From Corylus avellana (lineage: Eukaryota; Streptophyta; Magnoliopsida; Fagales; Betulaceae), in NCBI RefSeq assembly GCF_901000735.1, contig NC_081545.1, positions 33,039,634 to 33,103,633 of the forward strand: a DNA stretch of 64,000 nucleotides, given 5' to 3'. This document shows, in pieces, positions 10,812 through 23,742 of the stretch. Under the pieces are notes generated by a model that was not told the DNA's origin, did no database searches, and saw only the letters and a list, made by a program, of their open reading frames with translations. A program made the position numbers and the translations under genes. Within the stretch, counting starts at the first letter, position 1. Each line of letters starts with the position of its first letter.

Positions 10812-13536
10812 TCATAATTGACTGTCATCCTTGGATCCAACCAGATATATTTCTTGGTTCTTTAGCTGCCATAATGAAAGTTCATGTAAAGGCTTGGGCA
10901 TTGGCTTCTTCTGAGAAAGAAATTCTTGAGATACACATTTCATTGTAGGTCGAGACTTTGGCTTGGTGTGTAAGCATGCAAATGCTATTGTAGCGACAAG
11001 GAAAATATCATGTGCAACCAAAAGATTTGGAGGTGGTAAGCGCCGGTCTAATATTTCATGTAACATCAAATTTTGAAAAGATGATGATGATAATGAAGTC
11101 AGGAGTTCTGTTGGATGTCTTCCCATTAATATTTCCAATGCCACAACTCCAAAGCTATAAACATCGCATTTTTCAGTAACTTTCATGGTATAAGCCAACT
11201 CTGCATATATAAAAACAAATTAAAACTATTAAAAATCTAAAANNNNNNNNNNNNNNNNNNNNNNNNNNNNNNNNNNNNNNNNNNNNNNNNNNNNNNNNNN
11301 NNNNNNNNNNNNNNNNNNNNNNNNNNNNNNNNNNNNNNNNNNAAAATTAAAACTATTAAAAATCTAAAAACCTTTCTTTCTCTTTTTACTTTTTCCTATA
11401 TATGTTTTTTAAAACGAAAAAGTTGGTCAAAACTTGTCATTGCATAAAAATTCCATAGTGAAAGTGGTTGTTTGTGACCAGGCATGAATCGATTCAATTA
11501 GTAAATGAGACACTATTATTGGGAAAGAACCTTGCTCTACATGGCTAGTTCTAACTTTTAGAATAATATAAACAATTGAATAAATAAATATGTATATATG
11601 TATATAAAATTTATAATAAGAAAAAGAATATATCACCTGGAGCAACATAACCGTAAGTGCCGGCAACTAACGTTTGATTGGATGAATCAGGATCAAGGAG
11701 CTTAGCCGTGCCAAAGTCAGAGACAAAAGCCTCTAGTTTTGAGTTCAGTAGAATATTGTTGCTTGTAATATCTCGATGAACAATTGTTGGAATGCACTCA
11801 TGATGCAAGTAACATAAAGCGTGGGCAATGCATTTGATGACATTCACTCTCTTGGTCCAATCTAATTCCACAACTTCAACATCGTTGTTTAGGATGCAAA
11901 ATAGGCTTCCCCTTTCCATGTATTCGTAAACCAAAAACATGCATCGCTTATGTAAACAAAACCCATGAAGTTTTATAATGTTTCGATGTCGAATCTCTGT
12001 TAACACTTTTATCTCGTTCCTAAAACTCATATCAAAAGTTGAGTTTTCAGCTTCCAAACGATGAAGTTTCTTCAAGGCAATCACTTTTCCATTAGGTAAT
12101 GCTGCTTTGTAAACACTACCATAACCTCCGGTTCCAATACAATGTTTTATATGAAAGTCCTCAGTTGCTTGAATGATGTCTTCATATGCAATATGTCCAT
12201 CATAATTCCATATTGAGAACAAGTCCCCATTCTTTGTTTCTCTTGACTCGGATCGGGTTTTCTTAGCCTTGCGTCGGTGCAAGAGAAAGCTCCCAATAAT
12301 TAAGAATCCAAGGGAAATGGTGATGGGAACAAAAATTTTTACTTTCGTTGCAATTGATTTGTTATTGGCTGAAAATGGAAGGCAAGGAGGGAAATGCATG
12401 AAGACACCGCACAAATTCTTATTGCCAATTAATGCGTAAAATGTATGATATTGATCATAACCATATGGAATTGGACCTTGTAAAGAATTGTATGACAAGT
12501 TGACATTTTTAAAAGAAATGTAAGCATCAGGAATGTTGCCTGTGAGATTATTGTAGCTAAGATCCACGGACCATAATTGGTCTGCTGTCCCAAATTCAAT
12601 AGGTGCTTCTCCACTAAGAAAGTTATGACTAAGGTCAAGAAAATACAGTGAATGAAGGTTGACCATCTGAGTGGGAATATGACCAATGAGATTGTTATTA
12701 TTGAGAAACAAACTCACCAAAGCCTTCAAGTTACCTATTTCTATTGGGATGGAACCATTAATTTGAGTTTGACTAAGTAACAAAACTACTAAATTAGTTA
12801 AATTACCTATAGTTGAAGGGATTTGACCATTAAGATTGTTATTTCCGATAATCAAGGAAGTCAAATTCTTGAGGTTGCCTATTTCGTGGGGAATGGAACC
12901 AAAGAATTGATTGGAACCAATATCCAAATATTCCAAATTAGTTAAATGACCCAAAGTGGAAGGGATTGGACCGATGAGCATGTTAATACCTAGGTTCAAA
13001 TAGGACAAATTTTTCAACATCCCTATTTCTGGTGCTATGAAACCACTTATTAGATTATTAGAGATGTCAAACTGCTCTAATTGGGTGAGGTTTGCAAGTG
13101 AACGAGGCAACTTACCGGTCAGATTGTTGTTGGACAAATCAAGATAAATGAGTTTGGATAAAGTACCAATCTCAAGTGAAATACTCCCCCGAAGTTCACT
13201 ATCTGACAGATCAAGGTGGATTAAATTTGAGAAGAAACGGAAGTTGAGTTTTGACATCTCTCCCAAATGGAAACCTGCAAGGAAGTCGATGGTGATCTTT
13301 GTGACGCTTCCAGCAACATTGCAAGTAATACCGTACCAGTCACAACGACTTGAGGTGTCGTTGTTGTAGCCACTCCACCATCCACTCTCTAGAAGAGCCT
13401 TTGCTTCTAGTTGTAGTGCTGATGATTCAGATGCTCCCACAAATTGAGCTCCACTATCCTCCAAATACATTCCATAAATCAAGATACAGGTAGCCCATGC
13501 TACCACCACAACGGAAATGGAAATGGAGGGCGCCAT
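10812..13536 (-). CDS. LRR receptor-like kinase, MIK2-like
   Basis: Two exons, 13536-11637 and 11200-10812, joined in phase 1, give 762 residues. Order: signal peptide (about 1-22); LRRNT-type segment with CDWYGITC (about 65-72); eleven leucine-rich repeats (about 104-360); NLCG...PPC cap (about 374-386); transmembrane helix (about 401-420); kinase (about 465-740). The kinase has loop [14 protein letters not shown] lysine near 489 (IALKKL), HRD at 587-589 and DFG at 607-609, so it is an RD kinase predicted to be active. The C-terminal LPKP-like tail resembles MIK2-like kinases (LRR subfamily XII), but the ectodomain has 11 repeats against more than 20 in MIK2. It acts at the plasma membrane in peptide or damage perception; the ligand is unknown. 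The intron carries an N gap whose two flanks repeat each other. Confidence 0.92.
11243..11342. other. Assembly gap (100 N) in the kinase intron
   Basis: The bases just left of the gap (about 11218-11242) and just right of it (about 11345-11369) are the same ATTAAAACTATTAAAAATCT run. The two contig ends overlap and were not merged, so the gap is probably artificial and the intron is shorter than it appears. Confidence 0.9.
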
Positions 13537-15225
13537 GTTTACAAGTGTTTGATCGATGAGAGCAATGGCAAAGGGGTGATAATAAATAGCAAAAGTTAAT
13601 GGCCATGATCTGTTTCAACAGTACATGTGAGCGTAATTACCACCACAGGCCCACATGGTGCGTCCGTCATCCTTTTGGCACAAACACACTGAAAGTCGAA
13701 AACATTGCACGCGAAGGGCATGCAACTTTTCAAGGACGAGGTGAGGTAGTCACATGCTTTGGGGGACAATCATCATGGCTCTTATTAATGCATAATTTAC
13801 CATCAAGGTTTTAGGTAAAATTACATTACAGGGGGCTTCTTCATACATGTGCCACGTGGCTTCATCGATCATGCATCCAATTGCAAGGGGAAAATTTTGT
13901 ATTTTATTCCTTCTGTTTCNNNNNNNNNNNNNNNNNNNNNNNNNNNNNNNNNNNNNNNNNNNNNNNNNNNNNNNNNNNNNNNNNNNNNNNNNNNNNNNNN
14001 NNNNNNNNNNNNNNNNNNNTTGAAATTTAAAAATACAATCAACCAATATTCTATCTGCAAATACCGACTTTACTAATTGAAATTTTACAGTTTAAGAATC
14101 AATAACTCATGAATTACATAAAAAAATTTAATTAACGATTTCGGTATTTGTATGGGAAAGAATGTGATTGTTGATTTTTAAATTTCAAACCATTATCATC
14201 TATGAGACATGTTTTCAACTTTGATAGTACAAACAAAAGAGTTGCATGTATAGTATTTTAATGGTAAGAGAATCACACGTATCTTCCTTATGAACAATCA
14301 AGTATATGTAATTGTCTCCACGCACTATTCTTACATTCTTGTCCACTGAATTGGAAAAAAAATGGTCAAATAAGTTTAAATAAGTTTAAATTAATGTGTA
14401 ATTAAAAAAAAAAATATAACAAATAAAAAAATATTGCCTCTTTTTCTAAAACTTTCGATTCCTGAATTGCCTCCCAATACGACTTCCAAGCATATACCCA
14501 AAACTCCCCTCATCTTCTCCATCCGCCACCACAGTTTATTCCATAGCCACCCCTTTTGATGACAAATCATAATTAATTTAAATAAGAACGTTTAAAACGC
14601 TGTTCTAAAGAGAAGAGAACAAGCTTAAACGTTCTTTCCCTATCCAAATGTCACTACCCTATCCAAAATTAGTTTTTTCTTTCCTCCGAATTATTATTTT
14701 AAGTTATTTTTTGTCATTTAAAAAAATATTACATTTAACAATTTAGGAAGGTGCTCGGCGTCAATTAACTACAGCAACCTTGTGGCCATCTAACTCAATG
14801 TCAAACCCCTACTTTAAGAGTACGTTTTAACATAATCTACCAATCATGTGTTGTAATTGCCAAGATAATCTTCCGTGACCTATATATCGGCTGGAAAAGT
14901 CAAGGGATATAGTGTAACATCACAAAATGTTAGTATCACCCTAAATGGATGGATAATAAAAATGCAAATGGGTGTTAATTTTTAATTAATTATTTATTAA
15001 GTAAAATTAGACTTTATAAATGATCGTAGCAAGCTTCAATTATAATTTGACTATTCGTTTTAGAGTGAGAACACAAATATGATTAATCTTTTCCCTTAAT
15101 GTGAGACTGAAAGTCAACAAATCACTAGTTTTGGGTCCCAAGTATTTGCAGTACTTTTAACAGGTTTTTAAGTAAGGATGAGGCTATACATTTTGTAGAA
15201 GCAACTTAATTAAGCTTCCATATCC
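13537..15225. other. Divergent spacer between receptor kinase and copy 4, with a 100-N gap
   Basis: No gene. It holds the promoters of the minus-strand kinase and the plus-strand copy 4. An N gap covers 13920-14019, and its size is unknown. The rest is AT-rich, with no repeat that I can name. Confidence 0.7.
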
Positions 15226-18123
15226 ATGGCACCTTGTGGATTCTACAGCAAACTTTTCCTCCTTCCTCTATGCATACTCGGTCTACTCACCTATGCAGCA
15301 AATGCAAATTTAGATGTAAGTCTCCCAACCCTCACCCCTCTCTCTCTCTCTCTCTCTCTCGCACTAATTTCTTGAATGGCAATTAACATGGTTCTGAAAA
15401 TGGTTGTTGGTTCTTAATGATCAGTGGCATGCTAAAAAACACAATGCTCCACAACAATGGACAAACCATGGTGGAGATTTGTACAACAGAAGATATGCCA
15501 ACAAGGAGACCAAGATCAGCCCTGCAACTGTCTCCAATCTACGTATGAAATGGGAATTTTATGCAGGAGGTGATATAAGTGTAACGCCAGCTGTTTTTGA
15601 TGGCACCCTTTATTTTCCAAGCTGGAATGGAAACATATATGCAGTTAAAGCGTCTGATGGCTCCCTTGTTTGGAAGAAGAACCTGCAAACATTAACCGGC
15701 TTTAACAACACTGGTTTCATTCTCAATGTCAACTCAACAGTCGCAAGATCAACCCCAACGGTAGCCGGTAAACTTCTCATCATCGGGATCTATGGCCCTG
15801 CTGTTGTTCTTGCTGTTAAACGGTCAACGGGGGAGCTTGTTTGGTCAACCCGGTTAGATAATCACACCAGAAGTTTCATCACCATGTCTGGAACTTACTA
15901 CAAGGGGTTAGTCTTAATTTGTTTATGCGTTTTCTTTTTTAGTTCATTATGATTTGGAGATATAGCAGAGTTGTTTCTAGTTTTATTGTCACCATTTTAA
16001 AGTTTTATTGCAAATTAATTAAATTAATCTCATATTATGTTCGAGAAAGTAACCCAAAACCAAAAGGGAAAGAGCGTAATGAAACACGTGTTTTTGAAGC
16101 CTCTTCTCCTGAACTACCGGGTCAATGGCGTTACTTGAAAGTGATAAACATACTAATAAGTGAAAACTTCTTCCCAAAACTGCATTATCAGAAGAAAAAG
16201 ATTTTCTAATTGCCAAGCTCATTTATAGAGAAGATACAGTTTATGCTAGTAAATACAAGTGGGCAGCATTGTAGGGCAACTTGACATTGAATAAATTAAG
16301 TTGTTAATTTTATTTCATTGCCCAAGAAAGTCATATTGAATTCTTTATCCTATCGAGACACGAAGCCTGGCCTGACTCTAGAACACAAGTGACAAAATCA
16401 TCATATTAATAAGATGATATAGTCGTAGATGTTGACTTATATTCTTATATTAAATGCTTGTCTTACATGTTTTTAGCAATTATTCCAGATTTGGTTTTTA
16501 CCAGAAATATCAAACCATTAAAGATAAATAAGCTCAATACTAGCATAAAGGTCGCTGATTTTTCCAAGTCCCAAGAACTTATATATTAATTAATAAATTA
16601 GTTTAAACGGATAGTTTCGTTTTCACTAAATGAAAAATGATAAAAATTATTGGATTCAAAATTCAATACTGATCCATCTAAAAATCTAATAGTAATTTTC
16701 ACTACTACTCAACGAGTATGCAAGTGAGTATGGAAGTAGAAATGTGTGTAGTATTTCTGTTTGATAAAATGATTAAGTTGATGATCAAGGCTCAAAACCG
16801 TACTTCAAAGTACTTGTTAGGATTAATTTAAACTAAAATGGTTTTAGAGTTTGATTATCTATGATGCCTTTGATTATTCAACAGGGGTTTCTATGTTGGG
16901 ACATCCTCACTAGAAGAAGGCCTCAGTGTTGAGCAATGCTGCACATTTCGTGGCAGCTTCTCCAAACTTGACGTCCGAACTGGTGCAATCTTATGGCAGA
17001 CCTTCATGCTGCCTGAAAACTCGGGCAAAACCGGGGAGTATGCCGGAGCAGCAATATGGGGAAGTAGCCCTTCCATCGATGTGGTACGAAACCTTGTATA
17101 TATTGCCACTGGAAACCTATACTCTGCTCCTCCTCGTATACTTGAGTGCCAGGAGAGGGAGAATAACCTGACAGTACCTTCATCTCCGGATCAGTGTATT
17201 GAGCCTGATAACCACTCCAATTCAATCCTAGCCCTTGATTTGGACTCCGGAAAAATTAAATGGTATAAGCAGCTGGGTGGTTATGATGTATGGTTTGGTG
17301 CATGCAACTGGCATTTGGATCCCAGGTGCCCTCCTGGTCCAAGCCCAGATGCTGATTTTGGTGAAGCACCAATGATGTTGACCATATCTCTCAATAGGAC
17401 TAAGCGGGATGTTGTTGTTGCTGTTCAAAAAAGTGGGTTTGCATGGGCTTTAAATCGTGATAATGGCAGTCTTATATGGTCTAAGGTAGTTTTCCCAGCT
17501 TCGTCGTTGTAAGTCTATTTGGGTTTACAATTTTAAAACATGCAATTTAAAAATAGCAATTTGAAAATGCAGTTTAATTTCGGTCTACAAAATCGCAATG
17601 TCTGATGCACTCCAAATTAGATTGTATATGTTTATCATCCTAAAATTGGCTGGTTGCTTTGATATAGGAAGCAGGACCAGGAGGCCTAGGTGGAGGAGGT
17701 ATGTGGGGTGCAGCAACAGATGAAAGGAGGGTCTACACCAACATTGCCAACAGCCAGCACAAAAACTTCACTCTCAAACCATCCGAGAACACCACAATTG
17801 CTGGTGGATGGGTGGCAATGGAAGCTCGCAATGGCAATATCCTCTGGTCCACAGCCAATCCTAGTAATGCTACCGCCCCTGGCCCTGTTACTGTAGCCAA
17901 CGGTGTCCTTTTTGCCGGATCCACGTATCAACGAGGACCCATATATGCCATGGATGCAAAGACAGGAAAAATTCTGTGGTCTAATGAGACCGGAGCCACC
18001 ATATATGGTGGCATATCGGTGAGCGATGGATGCATTTACCTTGGCAATGGTTACAAGGTTACTGTTGGATATGTTAACCGGAATTATACGGCCGGAACCT
18101 CGCTTTATGCCTACTGCGTATAA
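15226..18123 (+). CDS. PQQ-propeller (PVA-dehydrogenase-like) protein, copy 4, complete
   Basis: Four exons, 15226-15315, 15425-15906, 16885-17485 and 17668-18123, give 542 residues in one open frame with GT-AG introns. Residues 1-27 are a signal peptide (MAPCGFYSKLFLLPLCILG...), so the protein is secreted or vacuolar. The body is repeated propeller blades: WTNHGGDLYNRRYA, SDGSLVWKKNL, STGELVWSTRLD, GKIKWYKQLGGYDVWF, GNILWSTANP, GKILWSNETGATIYGG. Cys209-Cys210 in EQCCTFRGS match the vicinal disulfide that stacks on PQQ in bacterial quinoprotein alcohol dehydrogenases and PVA dehydrogenase. Bacterial PVA dehydrogenase also has a cytochrome c domain; no CxxCH is present here, so electrons must leave another way. 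NNT and NST sites suggest N-glycosylation. Enzyme activity and substrate in plants are not established. The copy is clearly more diverged than copies 1-3. Confidence 0.93.
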
Positions 18124-18779
18124 TATCTGATGCATCTTTAAGCTTATTGACAATAAAATAACTACAATATGTTTGAGAATAACACTTTTAGAGTTTCCTG
18201 GCCTGTAATGAAGAGTGGCTTGAACTTTTCACTATTGTCCATGTTGATTACTCTCTGCTTAGGATTCCAAGAAAAGGGTCAAACCTTGAGCATCAAATTG
18301 ACTCATCCCATTTTACTTGTGGAGTTTCAGGCCAACAAATTTATAGGTTACCCAAAAAGGCTCTAGATAGAAGAATATGGAGCCTAATTTTATACAGTAG
18401 AATTTGAGTGTGGGGAGGAAAATTCAGGCCAAGAATATCTCAAGGCATCGACCCCAAGATACGCAATGCAGTGTATACAGAGCTATCACCCTTTCTCAAT
18501 CAAAGAACAACCGACAAAGGATAAATTCATAAACTAACAAGATAAATACTTCACTTTCACAGAGATACAGGGTTAAAAGCATAAGTAGGTTTCTTACAGC
18601 ATAGAATTCTATTCAGGAACAGAAAAATAAAGAATAGAGCAAACCTGAAGTGTAAGTCTAACTGTACATACGCTTAAACACACAAAACATAAAGGAATAC
18701 AAGGAAAGGCTTCAGGTACGTCACGCATCATCTGTTTCTCCACATATCTCCTAATATCTCAAAGCAGATACCAGTAAAC
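18124..18779. other. Convergent 3' region of copy 4 and the IQD gene
   Basis: There is no coding region. The genes meet tail to tail, so both 3' UTRs are expected here. An AATAAA is present just after the copy 4 stop (about 18152-18157). Confidence 0.6.
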
Positions 18780-21700
18780 TCACCTCTTCCACCCTGCCCG
18801 GGCCACCTTATCTGAAATATAAATCCACAACATATACAGTTACTATCATTCAGAAACCAACATAAAATTCCAGAGACAGCAAACCAGTACACAACTGAAG
18901 AATTTTTTGAAAAAAGAAAAGAGATTACAAGTAATGACAGACCCAGAAATAGAAAGAATGATTTGACTTTTTATGCCGAAATGCAAGAAGACAAAAGGTA
19001 CACATTAGAATAGAAATCATTTTTGAGAAATGCTAGAGGTACCAAATCTTTTACCAAGAGAGTTTTACGTTTTATTAAACTGATGTGTAGCTCATTCATT
19101 GCTACTTGTTACATTTATTTTAATTAATTGTTTTGTTTCTTTCTAATGATGAGTTACACATCAGTTTAGTAAGCTTTTCTTTGTAAACAATTTTGTACTC
19201 CTAGCATTTCTCATCATTTTTTGATATGCAAATGATAGAAAGCTGTACCGTTAGCTTATTACTTCCATGACCAAGTTAAAGAAGCATTTAAAATCCAAGA
19301 GAACAAAAAAGAATTGGCTCTATTTATTAATGTTTTTTAGATGGGGTTTTTTAAAAAAAATAAATAAAAAATAAAAGTGTTATAATGTGAAAGTAATTTT
19401 GAGTGTTTTGTATTTTAGGTTGTTTGTTAATGTTTTTGTTTTGAAAAGAGAGAAGGAGAAAGTGTTATCAAGATCTGTTTCAGAATAGTACCTTGTCCAT
19501 CTTTAGAGGATGGTAGTGATCTGTCACTTTTGTTCCCCCCTTTGCCATTCTCCAGAACTAGCCTATGCACCCGTGGTGACATTGAACTCAATTTACCATT
19601 GGGCGGAGTAGGCATAGAATGCCGCCTGACGAAACCATTTTCAATCTCACCTTCACCAAAGTTAGGGGATCCTTGTGCTCTAAGCTTTGCCTTGGCAGAT
19701 TCAGTTGCAGCCATATAGCTGGGCAAAGTTGGACTACGCTGTGAAACATTCTCTGAGTATTCCTGCTTTGCTGATAAAGATCTTCTCCTGCTTCTGTGGT
19801 TCTCCTTGCTAGTTTGATCTTCTTTTACATTTAGGTCCTCAGTTTCCTTTGGGATATTATCAACTTTTTCAAAAGTTTCCAAAGGAAGTTGCTCACCAGT
19901 AGGGTCATCATGATTCTGCATATCAACTGTCTCCTCCAGAGCCAACGGTGCAGGAGGTATTTCTAACCCGGGTCTTTCATTGTCTTTGGATACTGCCACT
20001 ACTGGGTCATTTATTTTCTCAGAGAAATTATCAACACTCTTCTGAGGAACATCAGATGCTGTGGAGCTTGACAGCTTTTTCATATTTAACTTTGGCTTCT
20101 CAGTCACAGTTTCTGACCGATCAGGAGCCGCTGAATTGGATGCAGTAATTTTTCTCAAATTTCGTTTTACCCTCTCTAGTTCATTTTGATGGTGTTCCTG
20201 TACTGCTTCTGCTTGATGGACCTTAGCTTTCCTAAGGGTGCGTCTGGACTTTTCACGCTCAGATGTGGAATGCAGTGGATTATTTCCAACATTTACAGTT
20301 GGGACCTTGCGCACACCTCGTTTTTCTGTGCTGAGTTCAGTTTCTTCTGTTTGAACGCAGTCCTGCTGTCTGTGAGGCTTAGAATTAGGAACACCTTTTG
20401 GTTGTGGAAGTGGTCCCCTAAATTGAAATGATGACCAGCGTCCTAGCCAGTTCCAAGCTGAATTTGGTTCACCCGAATCATAGTGGAGGTTGAAGGGCAT
20501 AACAGTTGGCGATGAAGCAAGAAGCTATAATAAGCAACATTGAGCACTATCAACTCCTATATCATGAGCTGTTATAAAAAGAATATATAAAATACCCTAA
20601 TATCTTATTCCTTTATCACTTTGTTTCAATTTCTTATAATTTTATTTTTTCACATGAATATTTCAAAAATTAAATTAAAGAGGCCCACTTAAACTCAGCA
20701 GTTTGAGCCATATCTGGTATGCAACCAAAGTGTTACAGGGTCACTCTATATTTTGAAAGATAATGATGACAATGATGATATGGCTACTTTATTTCCCTTA
20801 AAAGTGCACCACCTATACTATAGCTTGTATTATCTTTCCACTTATCGCAGACTAGTCAGTGGGTTAAACAGTATAAGGAAGATGATTCTGAAAATCAAAA
20901 CATGTTTTGTCCTCGTTTGTAAATCATGTACTAATTAAACCATGACTACCATAAATTATCTAAAAACCCAAGATCCTGAATATACCTTACAAATAAAAGC
21001 ATTTGATGACAGCTTTTCTGGCCCAGTGGCTGTATCTAATCCAAATAGCTCGACCCTCGTAACATCCTGCTAAAGAGATATTACAAAGACAGACTTAGAT
21101 GCACAAGATGTTACAAGGTTTAAGACTGCATAGAAAATGTGATGAGCTTAATAAGAAATGAGCCTACCCAAGTAAATTAATACATAAACAATGAAAACAT
21201 ATAGCTAGTTATTATAAAATGGTACTCCATCAATAGACTAGAAAACTCAACAAACGTAATTTCAGAATTCTTCTATTTGAAGAACATAATTCACAAGGAT
21301 CCATATATCCAACCCCGACAACATGGGATTAAGGCTTAAACTTGAGTTGAGTTAAGTTGTAGGAACATATGCATGAATAATTGACAATATTAGGTCAAAT
21401 AGAAAATCAAGAAATTCTTCTAGATCATATAGAAATTTAGATGCAGGTCAAATGAAACCAATTTAGGTGTCATTTGAAAACTTACCAGACTGCATCTTTT
21501 CTGCACTTCAAGCCCACAAGCAGAAAGTCTGACCCTTTGACCGCGAACACGAGCCTGTAACTTAACAATCCCCTGCATGCAGCGCAAAGTAGTGACAGCC
21601 TGTCTCCTAACCAAGTGCCCACGAATAAGTGCTTGCAGCCTTATGATGCCCTTGAGAGCACGAAATGCCCGGCGAGCCTTCACAGATATTATGCTTAGAT

Positions 21701-23742
21701 TAGATCAGTAATAGCTTTAATATATAAATCTAACTTCATAGGAGGGAAGAAAAGATTGCAAAAGATACATACCGATCTCTGTTCTACAGATAGACAACTT
21801 ATTTTCTTTTCAACTATTATCTAACTCAAAAATTGCCAATAGCAAATCATATTACCAAATAATAATAAACCACTAAGAACATAGTTTACAAATCCATAAA
21901 AATGCATTTTCTTTGTATGAGGAGTGACTGTAGGAAAATTATGTTTCCACGGTTACTTCCACTAGAATACACGTCAAGAACTGAAATAAGACCCTCAAAC
22001 AACAGAAATCACAAATCTACAATATCAATCCACCCCTAGCCCCCCCGCTCAAATCACTAAAATATGAACCGAAGATACAAAAAACAATGTGCAGACACAT
22101 TCACATAATAGATTTTATTTTCTCAAACTTAGGAAACCATGAAACATTTATGTATATGGCATTTGTATCTTGATATTTCCAAATTATGATTGTTCTTAAT
22201 GATGTAAATTTTGCTAAGAAACTTGCCCTCTGCATGAAATGGCACTTCATTGCATCAATTTATATGTGGTATTCACCAAGATATAATTCTTGTAATGACT
22301 TTCATGAGTTCTTTGAAACTGTGCATGCTTTCGAATATGTGACATTGCAATAATAACAGATTATAGAAAACAAATATTTGCAACAGCCTATATTCAACCA
22401 TTAAAAATGTCATTTACAAAAACAAATCAAAAGCAACCTGAATTACCAAAAGAAAATTGTATTGAAAACCCTAGTATATGATTAAGAGAGTACACCATGG
22501 ATCCAGAAGATGAGGCATAAAACACATTAATGAACATGAAAGATGGGTGCTAGAAAGAATTGCAGAATTAACTTCAAATCTCCTGTTCATGTAATTAACA
22601 ATAATGACATTTCTTTATGTTTCATGTAATAAAGCATTACCAAATAGCCTCTAAAAGCTGCCTGTGCCTTTGTAGCAGCTTGCTCATAGGCAGTAACCTC
22701 AGCACCGCCAGGTGAATCCAAACCCATGGTTCCTTCTGTATGTGCACCTTGCTTGCCAGGTAATGACACGACTGCATCATGTGGTAAGTTGGCACTCGAT
22801 CCCTTTTCTGAGTTTTCTTCAATTCTGTTAGAGGTATGAAGTGCCACATTTGAAATTACAGAATGATTTGCTGCCAAATCACTAGACACTGCCTTACAGG
22901 CAATGGTCGCCTCTTTATCTCCTGCTGATTTCTTGACATGTAATGAAATTGATAAATTAGTGGATGTCAAAGTCAAATATTGCTTAGAGTATATCAACAA
23001 CCAAATTAAAAGTATTTGCACAATTCTTATGACTTATAAAAAATAAAAAATAAATAAAAAAAAAGGTATTTGCACAATTTTGACTATATATGCAGCAATA
23101 GATTAACATGCAACAGGAAAAATGTGAAATTATATCTTCAAAATACCGATTGGAAAAATGGATGTGAAAAGATAGAAGTAGAGTAAAACTTCAAGTCTAT
23201 CATGAATTAGGTAGATGATACATAATACCTAGACACAACACAAACTTCACATAAACATCTACACTTTCATCCAGCCATCAGAAATAGGCTATAGTTCCAA
23301 AACGTTGATAATCAGCCAATGGAGACACCATTTGGGCAAAAAGCCACACTTAGAAACCAAGCCTTCCGGGTAACATAACAGAGCATAAATCATCACAAGG
23401 CATGAGATCTTAGAATGTATGGCGTTGTGGCATGACAAAGATGATATCAGCAAATCATGAAAAGGGCATTGTCCCAAGTACAAATAACAAGTAACAATCT
23501 GCCTTTCCAATATTTTAATGCACCATATCAACCCCTCATACCAGAATACCAACATGATCGTACTAAAACATGATGCATTAAAGTATGTACCTTGCATGGA
23601 TGCAGAGAGAAAGAGTAGATCACAACTATGAACAACAATGGAAGACTAAAAGGTATTAACTAAGTACCTTCAGAAAGCTTGATTTGGATGATTTCTTCCC
23701 AAAGAGTATGGTTTTAATCCACTTTCCTGGAGATTTTCCCAT
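18780..23742 (-). CDS. IQ-DOMAIN (IQD) calmodulin-binding protein
   Basis: Six coding exons (23742-23668, 22931-22641, 21677-21486, 21069-20986, 20524-19492, 18811-18780) join in frame to 568 residues. The start [20 protein letters not shown] is the hallmark N terminus of this IQD subgroup (IQD28-32 type). The IQ67 region lies at about 109-175: [37 protein letters not shown] and then [15 protein letters not shown], three IQ motifs with 1-5-10 hydrophobic spacing. The large fifth exon is a basic, Ser/Lys-rich disordered region (residues about 215-559) with a [18 protein letters not shown] motif (DUF4005-like). The tail ends [13 protein letters not shown] proteins bind calmodulin and act as scaffolds on microtubules and at the plasma membrane. 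The exon order and the IQ67 split by an intron match the family. The last exon codes for only 10 residues and is easy to miss. Intron 5 contains a MITE. Confidence 0.93.
19025..19212. mobile_element. MITE (Mutator-like, 188 bp) in intron 5 of the IQD gene
   Basis: It starts GAGAAATGCTAG and ends CTAGCATTTCTC, and the inverted arms continue through ACTGATGTGTAGCTCAT and its complement for about 70 bases. A perfect 9-bp direct repeat ATCATTTTT flanks it (19016-19024, 19213-19221). The ends resemble those of the MITE at 8062. Non-coding. Confidence 0.9.

Noticed and set aside
12429..12686. Frame within the receptor kinase on the same strand
   Set aside because: An out-of-frame shadow of the LRR region.
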